Shown here piece after piece: positions 26,024 through 34,930 of a DNA stretch of 64,000 bases (the first letter of the stretch is position 1; each line of letters opens with the position of its first letter). The DNA comes from Mesorhizobium sp. AR10 (lineage in GTDB: Bacteria > Pseudomonadota > Alphaproteobacteria > Rhizobiales > Rhizobiaceae). The notes beneath the pieces were generated by a model. The model searched no databases. It saw nothing but the letters and a program-made list of their open reading frames with translations, and was not told the origin of the DNA. Location: NCBI RefSeq assembly GCF_024746795.1, contig NZ_CP080524.1:3326001-3390000 (forward strand), written 5' to 3'. Made by a program: the position numbers and the translations under genes.

Positions 26024-27132
26024 CCGTTCTCATCGACATCAGCCATCGCCTCGGCGATTTCGGCATCGACGCCAGCTTCGAGAGTGCCGGACGGCTGACC
26101 GCGCTGTTCGGACCTTCGGGTTCCGGCAAGACGACGCTGATCAACATGATTGCCGGGCTTATCCGGCCCGACAAGGGGCGCGTCCAGGTCGACGGCCGCG
26201 TGCTGGTCGATACCGATGCCGGCCTGTTCGTGCCAAAGCACAAGCGGCGGATCGGCATGGTGTTCCAGGATGCGCGGCTGTTCCCGCATATGAGCGTGGC
26301 CAGCAATCTGCGCTATGGCCGATGGTTCACGCCAACCGCGGAACGCTATGCGGATATGGATGCCATGGTCGAGTTGCTCGGAATCGGTCATTTGCTCGAC
26401 CGCCGGCCGGCAAAGCTCTCCGGCGGCGAGAAGCAGCGTGTGGCGATCGGCCGGGCGCTGCTGGCCAGCCCGAAATTGTTGCTGATGGACGAGCCGCTGG
26501 CTTCGCTCGACGAGGCGCGCAAAGCCGAGATCCTGCCCTATATCGAGCGGCTGCGCGACGAGACGAGGATTCCGATCGTCTATGTCAGCCATTCCATCGC
26601 CGAGGTGGCGCGTCTGGCGAGCGACGTGGTGGTGCTGGCGCAAGGCAATGTCGCGGCTTCCGGTCCGACCGAGGCGATCATGCAAAGGCTCGACCTTTTG
26701 CCGGCGGAAGAGCGTGGCGAGGGCGGTGCCGTGCTGGACACCAAGGTGCTGCGCCACGACGAAGCCTTCGGCATGAGTGTGCTTGGCTCGCTGGCCGGGG
26801 AGATCCGCGTGCCGCGGCTGGCAATGTCGGTCGGGGCGCCGGTGCGCATCCGCATCCGCGCCCGTGACGTGATGATCGCCACCGAGCAGCCTGCTGGCCT
26901 TAGCGCGCTCAACATATTGCCGGGCACGATCATCGCGATCAGCCCGGGCGAGGGGCCTGCTGTCGAGGTCGGCATCGACTGTAATGGTGCGACCGTGCTG
27001 GCCCGCATCACCGAGCAATCGCGGCAGACGCTGAAATTGCGGCTCGGCCGAAAGGTCTTTGCCGTGGTCAAGACGGTGAGCTTCGACCGAGCAAATACAG
27101 CTGCCGGCCTGCCAGCCGAGGTGGATGGATGA
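26020..27132 (+). CDS. modC: molybdate ABC transporter, ATP-binding protein
   Basis: 370 residues. Walker A GPSGSGKTT near residue 31, Q-loop FQDARLFPHMSV, signature LSGGEKQRVAIGRALL, Walker B LLLMDEPLASLDEA. The C-terminal 70 residues form a Mop/TOBE domain that can sense intracellular molybdate and inhibit transport. The start overlaps the modB stop. Confidence 0.95.
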   Translation: MTVLIDISHRLGDFGIDASFESAGRLTALFGPSGSGKTTLINMIAGLIRPDKGRVQVDGRVLVDTDAGLFVPKHKRRIGMVFQDARLFPHMSVASNLRYGRWFTPTAERYADMDAMVELLGIGHLLDRRPAKLSGGEKQRVAIGRALLASPKLLLMDEPLASLDEARKAEILPYIERLRDETRIPIVYVSHSIAEVARLASDVVVLAQGNVAASGPTEAIMQRLDLLPAEERGEGGAVLDTKVLRHDEAFGMSVLGSLAGEIRVPRLAMSVGAPVRIRIRARDVMIATEQPAGLSALNILPGTIIAISPGEGPAVEVGIDCNGATVLARITEQSRQTLKLRLGRKVFAVVKTVSFDRANTAAGLPAEVDG

Positions 27133-27146
27133 CCAAAGGACAACAT

Positions 27147-27169
27147 CGCTATGTTGCTTTGGAATAGCG
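27147..27169. promoter_or_regulatory. second candidate Mo-box upstream of modE
   Basis: Inverted repeat CGCTAT (27147-27152), 11 bases, ATAGCG (27164-27169), between modC and modE. Spacing and half-sites resemble ModE sites, suggesting autoregulation of modE. Confidence 0.5.
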
Positions 27170-27216
27170 CTATGGCGGCAGAGGGGCTAATCTGATGTGA
27201 TTGCGGAGGACAGGAA

Positions 27217-27558
27217 ATGCCATCGCTGAGCTTGCGCATAAACCTCGATCCGGACGGGCGCATCGGGCCGGGCAAGATCGAGCTTCTCGAGCAGATCGCC
27301 GCCTTCGGCTCGATCTCGGCTGCGGCACGCGGCATGGAGATGTCCTACAAGCACGCCTGGGATCTGGTAGAGGACATGAACCGGGTGTTCGGCAAGCCGC
27401 TGGTCGCGGCCCAGACCGGCGGCAGGAAGGGCGGCGGTGCGCAATTGACGTCGGTGGGGCTGGCCGTGGTCAGCCGCTTCCGCGCCATCGAACGGGCGGC
27501 GACTTCGGCGGCGGCGACGCATATGGAGGCGCTGCAGGCGGAGATCGACGCCGGCTGA
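27217..27558 (+). CDS. modE: ModE-family regulator with DNA-binding domain only
   Basis: 113 residues. LLEQIAAFGSISAAARGMEM followed by SYKHAWDLVEDMNRVFGKPL is the ModE/LysR-type winged helix; GGRKGGGAQLTSVGLAVVSRF follows. Full-length ModE has about 260 residues with two C-terminal Mop domains, which are absent here. Such short forms exist in other alphaproteobacteria. Molybdate sensing must then come from another protein, possibly the separate Mop encoded at 24124 or ModC; that is inference. Confidence 0.83.
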   Translation: MPSLSLRINLDPDGRIGPGKIELLEQIAAFGSISAAARGMEMSYKHAWDLVEDMNRVFGKPLVAAQTGGRKGGGAQLTSVGLAVVSRFRAIERAATSAAATHMEALQAEIDAG

Positions 27559-27608
27559 AAGGCCTACCTGAAAGGCCTACGCAAACTCTACTCTGCCGGG
27601 CCGCGCTA

Positions 27609-28388
27609 TCAATCAACACCGTCCGGCTCGCCAGGCTTGCGCAGCAGGTACGTATCCATGATCCAGCCCTTCTTTCGGCGGGCTTCTTCGCGGGTCCTCT
27701 CAATCTCGGCACCGACATCGCCGAGGCGGCCGGAGATAAGGATCTCGTCCGGCGTGCCAAGATAGGCGCCCCAGTGGATGACCAGGTCCTTGTCGTCCAG
27801 CGTGTTGAAGGCGCATTTGCCGTCGAGCATTACCACGGCGCTGCCGGCATTGTCCGGCATGCCTTCTTGGCGGAAGCGGCGGCCGGTGGTGACCAGGATG
27901 GAATCGCCGATGCGGTTGAGCGCCGTGCTGTGGCTGGCGGCCAGCGCCTGGACGGCGGTAATGCCGGGAATGACCTCCAACTCGAACGCGACATTGGCCC
28001 TCAGGCGCACGCGCTCCAGGATGCGTAGCGCGCTGTCGTAGAGCGAGGGATCGCCCCAGATCAGGAAGGCGCCGCAACCATCTTCCGCAAGCTCGTCGCG
28101 GATCAGGCTTTCATAAATGGCGGCGATCGCCTCGTGCCAGTCATCGACGGTCGGGCGGTAGGAGGGCGCCGGCTCCGCGCGCACCGGCACGTCGAATTCG
28201 ACACGGCGCGATTTCGGATTGGTGACGAAGCGGTCGCAGATCTGGCGGCGCAGTTCAGCGAGGTCGTTCTTCTGCTTGCCCTTGTCGGGAATGAACAGAA
28301 CGTCGGCGCGGTTCAGACAGTCGATGGCCTGGACCGTCATGTGGTCGGGATTGCCGGCGCCGATGCCGATGACGAGAAGCTTGCGCAT
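27609..28388 (-). CDS. cobF: precorrin-6A synthase (deacetylating)
   Basis: 259 residues. VIGIGAGNPDHMTVQAIDCL at the N-terminus, CGAFLIWGDPSLYDSALRIL and VIPGITAVQALAASH are the tetrapyrrole methylase motifs in the CobF arrangement. It methylates C-1 and releases acetate in the aerobic cobalamin pathway. ATG 28388 follows GGAG. No other cob gene is adjacent. Confidence 0.93.
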   Translation of the reverse strand: MRKLLVIGIGAGNPDHMTVQAIDCLNRADVLFIPDKGKQKNDLAELRRQICDRFVTNPKSRRVEFDVPVRAEPAPSYRPTVDDWHEAIAAIYESLIRDELAEDGCGAFLIWGDPSLYDSALRILERVRLRANVAFELEVIPGITAVQALAASHSTALNRIGDSILVTTGRRFRQEGMPDNAGSAVVMLDGKCAFNTLDDKDLVIHWGAYLGTPDEILISGRLGDVGAEIERTREEARRKKGWIMDTYLLRKPGEPDGVD

Positions 28389-28530
28389 GGCCGAACTCCT
28401 GCCCGATCGTAACCGGCGTGTCCAGACAAGCATGGCATGTGCACAAGCATCGGCGAGGCGTGGAAGGGGCTTTGAAACGCCATATTGAAACGGCTAGTGT
28501 CGTGCCGGCATTCTCGCCAAGGGAGCTTCC

Positions 28531-28662
28531 ATGTTTCGTTCCGTCCTGACCGCAGCGCTGGCGTTTTCGGCTGCGCCGGCGTTGGCCAATGATTCGATCG
28601 CCGAACTCGGCACCGGCGATGCGGTGGCGATGGAAAGTGGCAATGGCAGGAATGGTGGCTGA
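28531..28662 (+). pseudogene. DUF4424-like N-terminal remnant overlapping folA
   Basis: A 43-codon frame begins MFRSVLTAALAFSAAPALAN, a good signal peptide, and continues DSIAELGTGDAVAMESGNGR before TGA. The NDSxAELxTG pattern is how I remember exported DUF4424 proteins beginning (several hundred residues normally). The rest of the gene is gone. Its TGA overlaps the folA ATG (TGATG), so translation of folA may be coupled to it. It may alternatively be a genuine tiny secreted peptide. Confidence 0.5.
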
Positions 28663-29180
28663 TGGACGTCGCGATATATGTTGCCATCGCCGAGAACGGC
28701 GTGATCGGTCGCGATGGCGGCTTGCCGTGGCGGCTTTCCACGGATTTGAAGCGGTTCAAGGCCGACACGATGGGCAAGCCCATCATCATGGGCCGCAAGA
28801 CCTATGAAGGCATCGGCCGGCCATTGCCGGGCAGGCTGAACATCGTGGTGACACGCGACACGGCCTGGCGCGCCGAGGGCGTCGAAATCGCGCATTCGCT
28901 CGACGAGGCGATCAAGCTGGCGAACGTGCGCGGGCGCTGCATGGCCGGCGCCGACGAAATCTGCGTGGTGGGCGGCGGCGAAATCTACGCCCAGGCGCTG
29001 CCGCTGGCCGACCGCCTGCATGTCACCCATGTCCTTGCCAGTGTCGACGGCGACGCGCATTTCCCGCCGATCGACCCGGATTCATGGCGCCTTGTCGGTT
29101 CGCAGGACGTTCCCGCCGGTGAAAAGGACAGCCACGCGACGCGCTATTCGGTTTACGAACGGCGCCGCGACGTGCATTGA
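28662..29180 (+). CDS. folA: dihydrofolate reductase
   Basis: 172 residues. IAENGVIGRDGGLPWRLSTD, LKRFKADTMGKPIIMGRKTY and CVVGGGEIYAQALPLADRLH are the DHFR folate/NADPH motifs. Reduces dihydrofolate to tetrahydrofolate; functional partner of thyA, which lies 4.6 kb upstream on the same strand. Confidence 0.95.
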   Translation: MDVAIYVAIAENGVIGRDGGLPWRLSTDLKRFKADTMGKPIIMGRKTYEGIGRPLPGRLNIVVTRDTAWRAEGVEIAHSLDEAIKLANVRGRCMAGADEICVVGGGEIYAQALPLADRLHVTHVLASVDGDAHFPPIDPDSWRLVGSQDVPAGEKDSHATRYSVYERRRDVH

Positions 29181-29236
29181 GAGGCGATAAAGGGTCGCGA
29201 CCGATCCAAATCGGACGCTGTCGGTAGCGGATCGCG

Positions 29237-29265
29237 TTGAAAGCGCGCCGTGGCATCCCTATAGA
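29237..29265 (+). promoter_or_regulatory. promoter of the hflKC operon
   Basis: TTGAAA (29237-29242), 17-base spacer, TATAGA (29260-29265), about 60 bases before the hflK start codon. Confidence 0.55.
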
Positions 29266-29329
29266 AGAACAACATTGGATTTTGCGCCGCTTGGCCGGCG
29301 CCGAGGGAATTCCAAGCGAAAGGACATTC

Positions 29330-30433
29330 ATGCCCTGGAACGACAAGAGCGGCGGTGGCGGCGGCCCATGGGGTGGCGGCGGCAATCAAGGACCCTGGGG
29401 GCAGGGACCAAAGGGCCCCAGTGGCCCGCCAGGCTCGCCTCCCGATCTCGAAGACATCATCCGGCGCGGCCAGGACAGGCTCCGGCGCGCGCTGCCGGGC
29501 GGTGGCGGCGCCAGCCCCGCCGTCTTTGCACTGATCGCGGCCGCATTGGTCGTGCTGTGGGCGTTCAAGGCGGTCTACACCGTGCAGCCCGACGAGGTTG
29601 CGGTGGAATTGCGTTTCGGCAAACCAAAGGCCGAACTTTCGCAGCCTGGCCTGCATTTCCATTGGTGGCCGATCGAAACGGTCGAGACTGCCAACATCGC
29701 CGAGCAGCTCGTCGATATCGGTGGTGGCAACACCAGCGGCGAAGGTCTGATGCTTTCGGGCGACCAGAACATCGTCAATGTGCAGTTCTCGGTGGCCTAC
29801 CAGGTTTCCGATCCGAGAGCCTATCTGTTCGACGTCTCCGATCCCGACGGCATGCTGCGGCAGGTCGCCGAAAGCGCCATGCGCGAAGCAGTCGGCCGGC
29901 GACCGGCCCAGGACATCTTCCGCGACGATCGCCAGGGTATTGCGGCGTCGGTGCGTGAAATCATCCAGACGACGCTGGACGGCTACAAGGCCGGCCTGAA
30001 CGTCAACGCCATTTCGATCGAGGATGCCGCTCCGCCGCGTGAAGTGGCCGATGCGTTCGACGAAGTGCAGCGTGCCGAACAGGACGAGGACAAGTTCGTC
30101 GAGCAGGCCAACCAGTATTCCAACCAGAAACTCGGCCAGGCGCGCGGCGAGGCTGCACAGGTCCGCGAAGATGCGGCCGCCTACAAGAACCGTGTCGTGC
30201 AGGAGGCCGCAGGCGAGGCGCAGCGCTTCATCTCGGTCTATGACGAATACGCCAAGGCGCCTGATGTGACGCGCAAGCGCCTCTATCTGGAAACAATGGA
30301 GAAGGTCCTGAAAGACTCCAACAAAGTTATTGTCGAACAGGGCAACGGGCAAGGGGTCGTTCCCTATCTGCCGCTACCGGCACTGCAGCAGAAGGCGCCA
30401 GCGCCACCGCCGGTCCTGGGAGGAAACCAGTAA
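29330..30433 (+). CDS. hflK: HflK, SPFH-domain subunit of the FtsH regulator complex
   Basis: 367 residues. Gly/Pro/Trp-rich cytoplasmic N-terminus (MPWNDKSGGGGGPWGGGG), one membrane helix near 75-95, then the band-7/SPFH domain (VQPDEVAVELRFGKPKAELS, VSDPRAYLFDVSDPDGML) and a coiled coil. With HflC it forms a cage that restricts FtsH protease. ATG 29330 is preceded by AAAGGA. Its stop overlaps hflC (TAATG). Confidence 0.94.
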   Translation: MPWNDKSGGGGGPWGGGGNQGPWGQGPKGPSGPPGSPPDLEDIIRRGQDRLRRALPGGGGASPAVFALIAAALVVLWAFKAVYTVQPDEVAVELRFGKPKAELSQPGLHFHWWPIETVETANIAEQLVDIGGGNTSGEGLMLSGDQNIVNVQFSVAYQVSDPRAYLFDVSDPDGMLRQVAESAMREAVGRRPAQDIFRDDRQGIAASVREIIQTTLDGYKAGLNVNAISIEDAAPPREVADAFDEVQRAEQDEDKFVEQANQYSNQKLGQARGEAAQVREDAAAYKNRVVQEAAGEAQRFISVYDEYAKAPDVTRKRLYLETMEKVLKDSNKVIVEQGNGQGVVPYLPLPALQQKAPAPPPVLGGNQ

Positions 30434-31374
30434 TGGCCAACCGTCTCCCCATCATCGCTGTCGTCGCCGCAGTCCTCCTGTTCCTGCTCTATTCGTCGGT
30501 CTTCGTGGTCAATGCGCGCCAGCAGGCGCTCGTGCTGCGGTTCGGCGAGATCGTCGACGTCAAGAATGAACCCGGCATTTATTTCAAGGCGCCGTTCGCC
30601 TTCTTCGATGCCGACAGCGTGCAATTGATCGAAAACAGGGTGCTGCGCTTCGATCTCGACAACATCCGCGTCCAGGTTTCGGGCGGCAAGTTCTACGAGG
30701 TCGATGCTTTCATCGCCTATCGCATCTCGGATCCGCGCGTGTTCCGCTCCGCCGTGTCCGGTCAGATCGAACTGGCCGAGGCTCGGTTGAGGACGCGTCT
30801 CGATGCGGCGCTTCGCCGTGTCTACGGTCTGCGCGACTTCGAAGCGGCGCTCTCGGAAGAGCGTGCCGTGATGATGCGCGAAGTGCGCGATCAGCTCAGG
30901 CCCGACGCCACCTCGCTTGGCCTGCAGATCGAAGATGTGCGCATCCGCCGGACCGACCTGACGGCAGAAGTTTCGCAGCAGACCTTTGACCGCATGAAGG
31001 CCGAACGTCTGGCCGAAGCCGAGCGGCTGCGGGCGCGAGGCAACGAAGCGGCGCAGCGCATCAAGGCTCGCGCCGACCGCGAAGTGGTGGAAATCGTCGC
31101 CGAGGCGCGGAAGGAATCGGAAATCCTGCGCGGCGAGGGCGAAGCCCAGCGCAGCGCGACCTTCGCCGATGCCTACAAACGCGATCCGGCCTTCTTCGAT
31201 TTCTACAGGTCGATGAATGCCTATGGCACGGCGCTGGACAATACCGGGACGACGATGGTGTTGTCGCCAAACTCGGAGTTCTTCCGCTTCTTCCGCGACC
31301 CCGATGGCAAGGAAGCACCGGCGGAGCCAACGGCGCCGCAGGCAGCCCCTGCTGCACCCAGCACCGGCCAGTAA
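30433..31374 (+). CDS. hflC: HflC, partner SPFH protein of HflK
   Basis: 313 residues. N-terminal signal-anchor helix (LPIIAVVAAVLLFLLYSSVF), SPFH domain with VNARQQALVLRFGEIVDV and FFDADSVQLIENRVLRFD, then the conserved RLAEAERLRARGNEAAQRI and EGEAQRSATFADAYKRDP helices. The C-terminus is alanine/proline-rich. Complex with HflK in the inner membrane. Confidence 0.95.
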   Translation: MANRLPIIAVVAAVLLFLLYSSVFVVNARQQALVLRFGEIVDVKNEPGIYFKAPFAFFDADSVQLIENRVLRFDLDNIRVQVSGGKFYEVDAFIAYRISDPRVFRSAVSGQIELAEARLRTRLDAALRRVYGLRDFEAALSEERAVMMREVRDQLRPDATSLGLQIEDVRIRRTDLTAEVSQQTFDRMKAERLAEAERLRARGNEAAQRIKARADREVVEIVAEARKESEILRGEGEAQRSATFADAYKRDPAFFDFYRSMNAYGTALDNTGTTMVLSPNSEFFRFFRDPDGKEAPAEPTAPQAAPAAPSTGQ

Positions 31375-31380
31375 AGGCCG

Positions 31381-31566
31381 GTGCAGGATTTCTTCGCCGC
31401 AATAGGCCTGGTCCTCGTCATCGAGGGCCTGGTGTATGGCGGGTTTCCGGCGCTTGCCAAGAAACTTGCCGGCGAAGTGCTGTCGATGCCGGAGAATGCG
31501 CTGCGGATTGCCGGGCTGGGTGCGATCGCCATCGGCGTCGGCATTGTCTGGCTGGTGCGCGGTTGA
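31381..31566 (+). CDS. DUF2065 small membrane protein
   Basis: 61 residues from GTG 31381, six bases after hflC. Two hydrophobic helices (FFAAIGLVLVIEGLVYGGFP and LRIAGLGAIAIGVGIVWLV), the DUF2065/YjeT pattern found after hflC in many proteobacteria. Probably an accessory of the HflKC complex; function unproven. Confidence 0.85.
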   Translation: MQDFFAAIGLVLVIEGLVYGGFPALAKKLAGEVLSMPENALRIAGLGAIAIGVGIVWLVRG

Positions 31567-31714
31567 CGGTGGCGGTTTGTAATCCTGCCGTAATGGAGGA
31601 TTTATCCTCTGCCGGTAGCCATAGCCGCAAACGTGCCGTATTTTTTGCCAACATGGCGCGACGCGGCGTTTCGCCGAAGCGCTTTTCCTTACAGAAACAC
31701 CGGGAGGCCTCTCG

Positions 31715-33232
31715 ATGACATCCAACACTCTTCTGTGCGCAGTGAGGCGGACGTTCATCGCCGGCGCTGCGGCACTTTTCGTCGGCGCCGTTGCCGTCCC
31801 CTCCTTCGTGACGCCGACGGTGGCCGCGGACGGGCCGGCTTCGGTCGCCGACCTCGCCGAGGGCCTGCTCGGCGCGGTGGTCAACATCTCGACGTCGCAG
31901 ACGGTGAAGGGTACGGAAGGTCCGGGCGCGGTGCCGATGCCGCAGCTTCCTGAGGGTTCGCCCTTCCAGGATTTCTTTGACGAGTTCTTCAAGAACCGTG
32001 GCGGCGACAAGGACAATGGCGCGCAGAAAGTGCAGTCGCTGGGCTCCGGCTTCGTGGTCGACGCCGAGCAAGGCATCGTGGTGACCAACAACCACGTTAT
32101 CGCCGATGCCGACGACATCGAGGTGAATTTTTCCGACGGTGTGACGCTCAAGGCGACGCTGGTCGGCACCGACACCAAGACCGATGTTGCGGTGCTGAAG
32201 GTCGACCCGAAGGGGCACAAGCTGACGGCGGTTAAATTCGGCGATTCCAGCAAGATGCGTGTCGGCGACTGGGTGATGGCGATCGGCAATCCGTTCGGCC
32301 TCGGCGGCACGGTGACGGTCGGCATCGTTTCGGCCCGCAACCGCGACATCAATTCCGGTCCCTATGACGACTTCATCCAGACCGATGCCGCGATCAATCG
32401 CGGCAATTCCGGCGGACCGCTGTTCAACAGCTCAGGCGAGGTCATCGGCATCAACACGGCGATCATCTCGCCGTCAGGCGGCTCGATCGGCATCGGCTTC
32501 TCGATCCCCGCGCAGCTTGCCTCTGGTGTCGTCGACCAGCTTCGCCAGTTCGGCGAGACGCGGCGCGGCTGGCTTGGCGTGCGCATCCAGCCGGTGACCG
32601 AAGACATTGCCGAAAGCCTCGGCATGGCGACCGCCAAGGGCGCGTTGGTCGCCGGTGTCATCAAGGGCGGACCTGTCGACAACGGCACCATCCTGGCCGG
32701 CGACGTCATCATCAAGTTCGATGGCAAGGACATCCATGAGATGCGCGATCTGCCGCGCGTCGTTGCGGAAAGCACGGTCGGCAAGGCGGTGGACGTGGTC
32801 ATCGTGCGCAAGGGCGTCGAGCAGACCGTGAAGGTGACGCTCGGCCGGCTCGAGGACGGCGAAAAGCTTGCCGGTGGCGAAGACGGCGGCAACACCGACC
32901 AGGACGATGGCGACAAGGCGCCTGCCGTTTCGACGGCTTCGGTGCTCGGCATGACGGTCGGCGAACTCAACGATGAGACGCGGACGAAATTCGGAATCGC
33001 AGCCGATGTCTCCGGCGTCGTCATCACCGACGTCACCAAGGATTCCGCCGCGGCCGAACGTGGCATCCAGGCCGGCGAGGTGATCACTGAGATCGCGCAG
33101 GAATCGGTCGCCACGCCCAAGGACGTCATGGACCGTATCGGTGCCTTGAAGGAGCAGGGGCGCAAGAACGCGCTCTTGATGCTGGCGTCGAAGACCGGCG
33201 AGTTGCGGTTTGTCACGATCCGGATGGATTGA
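31715..33232 (+). CDS. DegP/DegQ-type periplasmic serine protease
   Basis: 505 residues. Signal peptide about 1-38. Trypsin-like triad: His in TNNHVIADADD, Asp in TKTDVAVLKV, Ser in NRGNSGGPLFNSSGEVIGIN. Two PDZ domains follow (GWLGVRIQPVTEDIAESLGM and SGVVITDVTKDSAAAERGIQ). It degrades or refolds misfolded envelope proteins. The position after hflKC-DUF2065 is the usual alphaproteobacterial envelope-quality-control block; a 148-base gap may hold its own promoter. Confidence 0.93.
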   Translation: MTSNTLLCAVRRTFIAGAAALFVGAVAVPSFVTPTVAADGPASVADLAEGLLGAVVNISTSQTVKGTEGPGAVPMPQLPEGSPFQDFFDEFFKNRGGDKDNGAQKVQSLGSGFVVDAEQGIVVTNNHVIADADDIEVNFSDGVTLKATLVGTDTKTDVAVLKVDPKGHKLTAVKFGDSSKMRVGDWVMAIGNPFGLGGTVTVGIVSARNRDINSGPYDDFIQTDAAINRGNSGGPLFNSSGEVIGINTAIISPSGGSIGIGFSIPAQLASGVVDQLRQFGETRRGWLGVRIQPVTEDIAESLGMATAKGALVAGVIKGGPVDNGTILAGDVIIKFDGKDIHEMRDLPRVVAESTVGKAVDVVIVRKGVEQTVKVTLGRLEDGEKLAGGEDGGNTDQDDGDKAPAVSTASVLGMTVGELNDETRTKFGIAADVSGVVITDVTKDSAAAERGIQAGEVITEIAQESVATPKDVMDRIGALKEQGRKNALLMLASKTGELRFVTIRMD

Positions 33233-33268
33233 ATCCGGAAGAGCCTGTAGCGCTCTGATTCTGATATG

Positions 33269-33297
33269 AAAAAGGCGGCTATTCGGCCGCCTTTTTT
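33269..33297. terminator. bidirectional intrinsic terminator
   Basis: AAAAAGGCGGC (33269-33279), six-base loop, GCCGCCTTTTT (33286-33296). It serves degP on the plus strand. The stop codon of the convergent acetyltransferase lies in its loop. Confidence 0.9.
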
Positions 33298-33851
33298 CTT
33301 TCCTGCCAGTCCTCGCGCGAAAGCCTGTAGAAGACGTGACGCTTCAGGTCGGGGCGGCTGTCGGGAATGTCGGGATGGTCGAAGTCGCTGGTTGGATCGG
33401 CGGTCATGCCGAGGCGCTCCATGACGGCAGTGGAGCGGCGATTGGCCTCGACGGCGAAGGACACGATTTTCTCGAGGCCAAGCGTTTCGAAGCCGTAGGC
33501 AAGCCAGGCCTCGGCTGCCTCGGTGACATAGCCTTTTCCCCAGAATTCGGGCGCCAGCCGCCAGCCGATCTCGATGGTGCCGGCCGGCAGGAAGGGCATG
33601 TGGTCGGTATCCAAGAGGCCGACGAAGCCGATGCACTGGCGCGTTTCAATGATCTCGGCGGCGGCGAAACCGTAGCCATCCTGCGCGATCCAGGTGCGGA
33701 ACTCGTCCATTTTGGCGTCCGCCGCAGCACGGTCGCGGCGAAATGGAAAGAATTCCATGACGCGCTCGTCGGAATTGATGCGATGGAAAAGCTCGCGGTC
33801 GCGGTCTTCCCAATTGCGCAGGATCAAACGTTCGGTGCGGATCGGCTTCAT
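33279..33851 (-). CDS. RimJ/RimL-type N-acetyltransferase
   Basis: 190 residues. ERLILRNWEDRDRELFHRIN, PAGTIEIGWRLAPEFWGKGY and AVEANRRSTAVMERLGMTAD are typical of the RimJ/RimL branch of GNAT. Substrate unknown; may act on a protein N-terminus or a small molecule. The C-terminal codons are part of the terminator hairpin. Confidence 0.85.
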   Translation of the reverse strand: MKPIRTERLILRNWEDRDRELFHRINSDERVMEFFPFRRDRAAADAKMDEFRTWIAQDGYGFAAAEIIETRQCIGFVGLLDTDHMPFLPAGTIEIGWRLAPEFWGKGYVTEAAEAWLAYGFETLGLEKIVSFAVEANRRSTAVMERLGMTADPTSDFDHPDIPDSRPDLKRHVFYRLSREDWQERKKAAE

Positions 33852-33897
33852 TCGAGACCTCTTGATAATTCTACTCCGACGGACATCTGACGCGGCG

Positions 33898-33950
33898 TTC
33901 TGCGCTTCCGGTGCTCACGGACCAAATGTCCGCTCCGCTCCGGTTCTCGA
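33898..33950. repeat. dispersed intergenic repeat, copy 1
   Basis: Starts TTCTGCGCTTCCGGTGCTCA and ends GCTCCGGTTCTCGA; the centre is GGAC-CAAAT-GTCC. The second copy at 36795 differs only in the loop. The flanks are imperfectly complementary, so it can fold into a hairpin. Confidence 0.85.
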
Positions 33951-33993
33951 CAGCCACGTCTCCCGTCTCGCCGGAGCGAATTCTTAAGAGGTC

Positions 33994-34896
33994 TCACAAG
34001 ACGAATTCCTCGCGGCTGTAGCCCTGCAGGTAAAGCAGCGCGGTCAGGTCGCTGTGGTCGATGCGGACCTTGGCCTCCGCTGCGACAGTGGGCTTGGCAT
34101 GCAGTGCGACGCCCATACCGGCCAGCCGAATCATGTCGAGGTCGTTGGCGCCGTCGCCGACGGCGATGGCGTCGGCGGGCGTGAGATCCAGGCGAGCGGA
34201 AATCTCGATCAGCGCATCGGCCTTGGCGGCACGGCCGAGGATCGGCTCGGCGACCAGCCCGGCGAAACGGCCGTTCTCCTCGATCAGGCGGTTGGCGCGG
34301 TTCTCCTGAAAGCCGAGCAAGGCGGCGATGCGGGCGGTGAAGACGTCGAAGCCACCGGACACCAGTGCCGTCCAGGCGCCGTTGGCGCGCATCGTCTGGA
34401 CTAGGGCGCGACCGCCGGAAGCCAGGGTCAACCGGTTGGCGATGATGCGGTCGACCACGGCGGCGTCGAGACCTTTCAGCAGCGCTACCCGTTCGCGCAA
34501 CGCCGGCTCGAAAGCGATCTCGCCATTCATCGATCGCGCCGTGATGGCGGCGACGTGATCCTTGACGCCGATCTCGTCGGCGAGTTCGTCGATGCACTCC
34601 TGGTCGATCATCGTCGAATCCATGTCGGCGATGAGGATCTTCTTTCGCCTTCCGTCAGACTGCTGAACGACAACATCGATGGGTTCGGAAGCCAGTGCCG
34701 CGCGCAGACCGGCGATCGTTTCAGCGGCTTTGGCCGCCTCGGGCAGGACGAGATCGCAGGCGATGCCTTCGGCCAGCCAGCGAACAGCGCTTGCGCCAAC
34801 CGACCGTGACGCCATATTCGCTAGCGAGGCCGTCAGTGCGCGGCCGGCGGGATGGGACACAAGCGTGGCAATCAAGCGTGTGGAAATCGGGGGCAT
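33994..34896 (-). CDS. serB: phosphoserine phosphatase
   Basis: 300 residues. The HAD nucleophile motif [15 protein letters not shown] near residue 85 and the late [20 protein letters not shown] are diagnostic of SerB. Last step of serine synthesis. ATG 34896 ([20 protein letters not shown]) starts the conserved ACT-like N-terminal part; the longer frame would overlap the divergent miaA gene. Confidence 0.94.
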   Translation of the reverse strand: MPPISTRLIATLVSHPAGRALTASLANMASRSVGASAVRWLAEGIACDLVLPEAAKAAETIAGLRAALASEPIDVVVQQSDGRRKKILIADMDSTMIDQECIDELADEIGVKDHVAAITARSMNGEIAFEPALRERVALLKGLDAAVVDRIIANRLTLASGGRALVQTMRANGAWTALVSGGFDVFTARIAALLGFQENRANRLIEENGRFAGLVAEPILGRAAKADALIEISARLDLTPADAIAVGDGANDLDMIRLAGMGVALHAKPTVAAEAKVRIDHSDLTALLYLQGYSREEFVL

Positions 34897-34930
34897 CGAA
34901 AATTCCGGCGAGCAGGCGGGCGAGGGCCGC

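Noticed and set aside
28389..28530. Possible cobalamin riboswitch upstream of cobF
   Set aside because: No B12-box-like sequence or multi-stem pattern visible; the gap is short and GC-rich.
30364..32352. 662-codon minus-strand frame opposite hflC/degP
   Set aside because: Runs across two well-supported genes and the intergenic gap without any recognisable motif.
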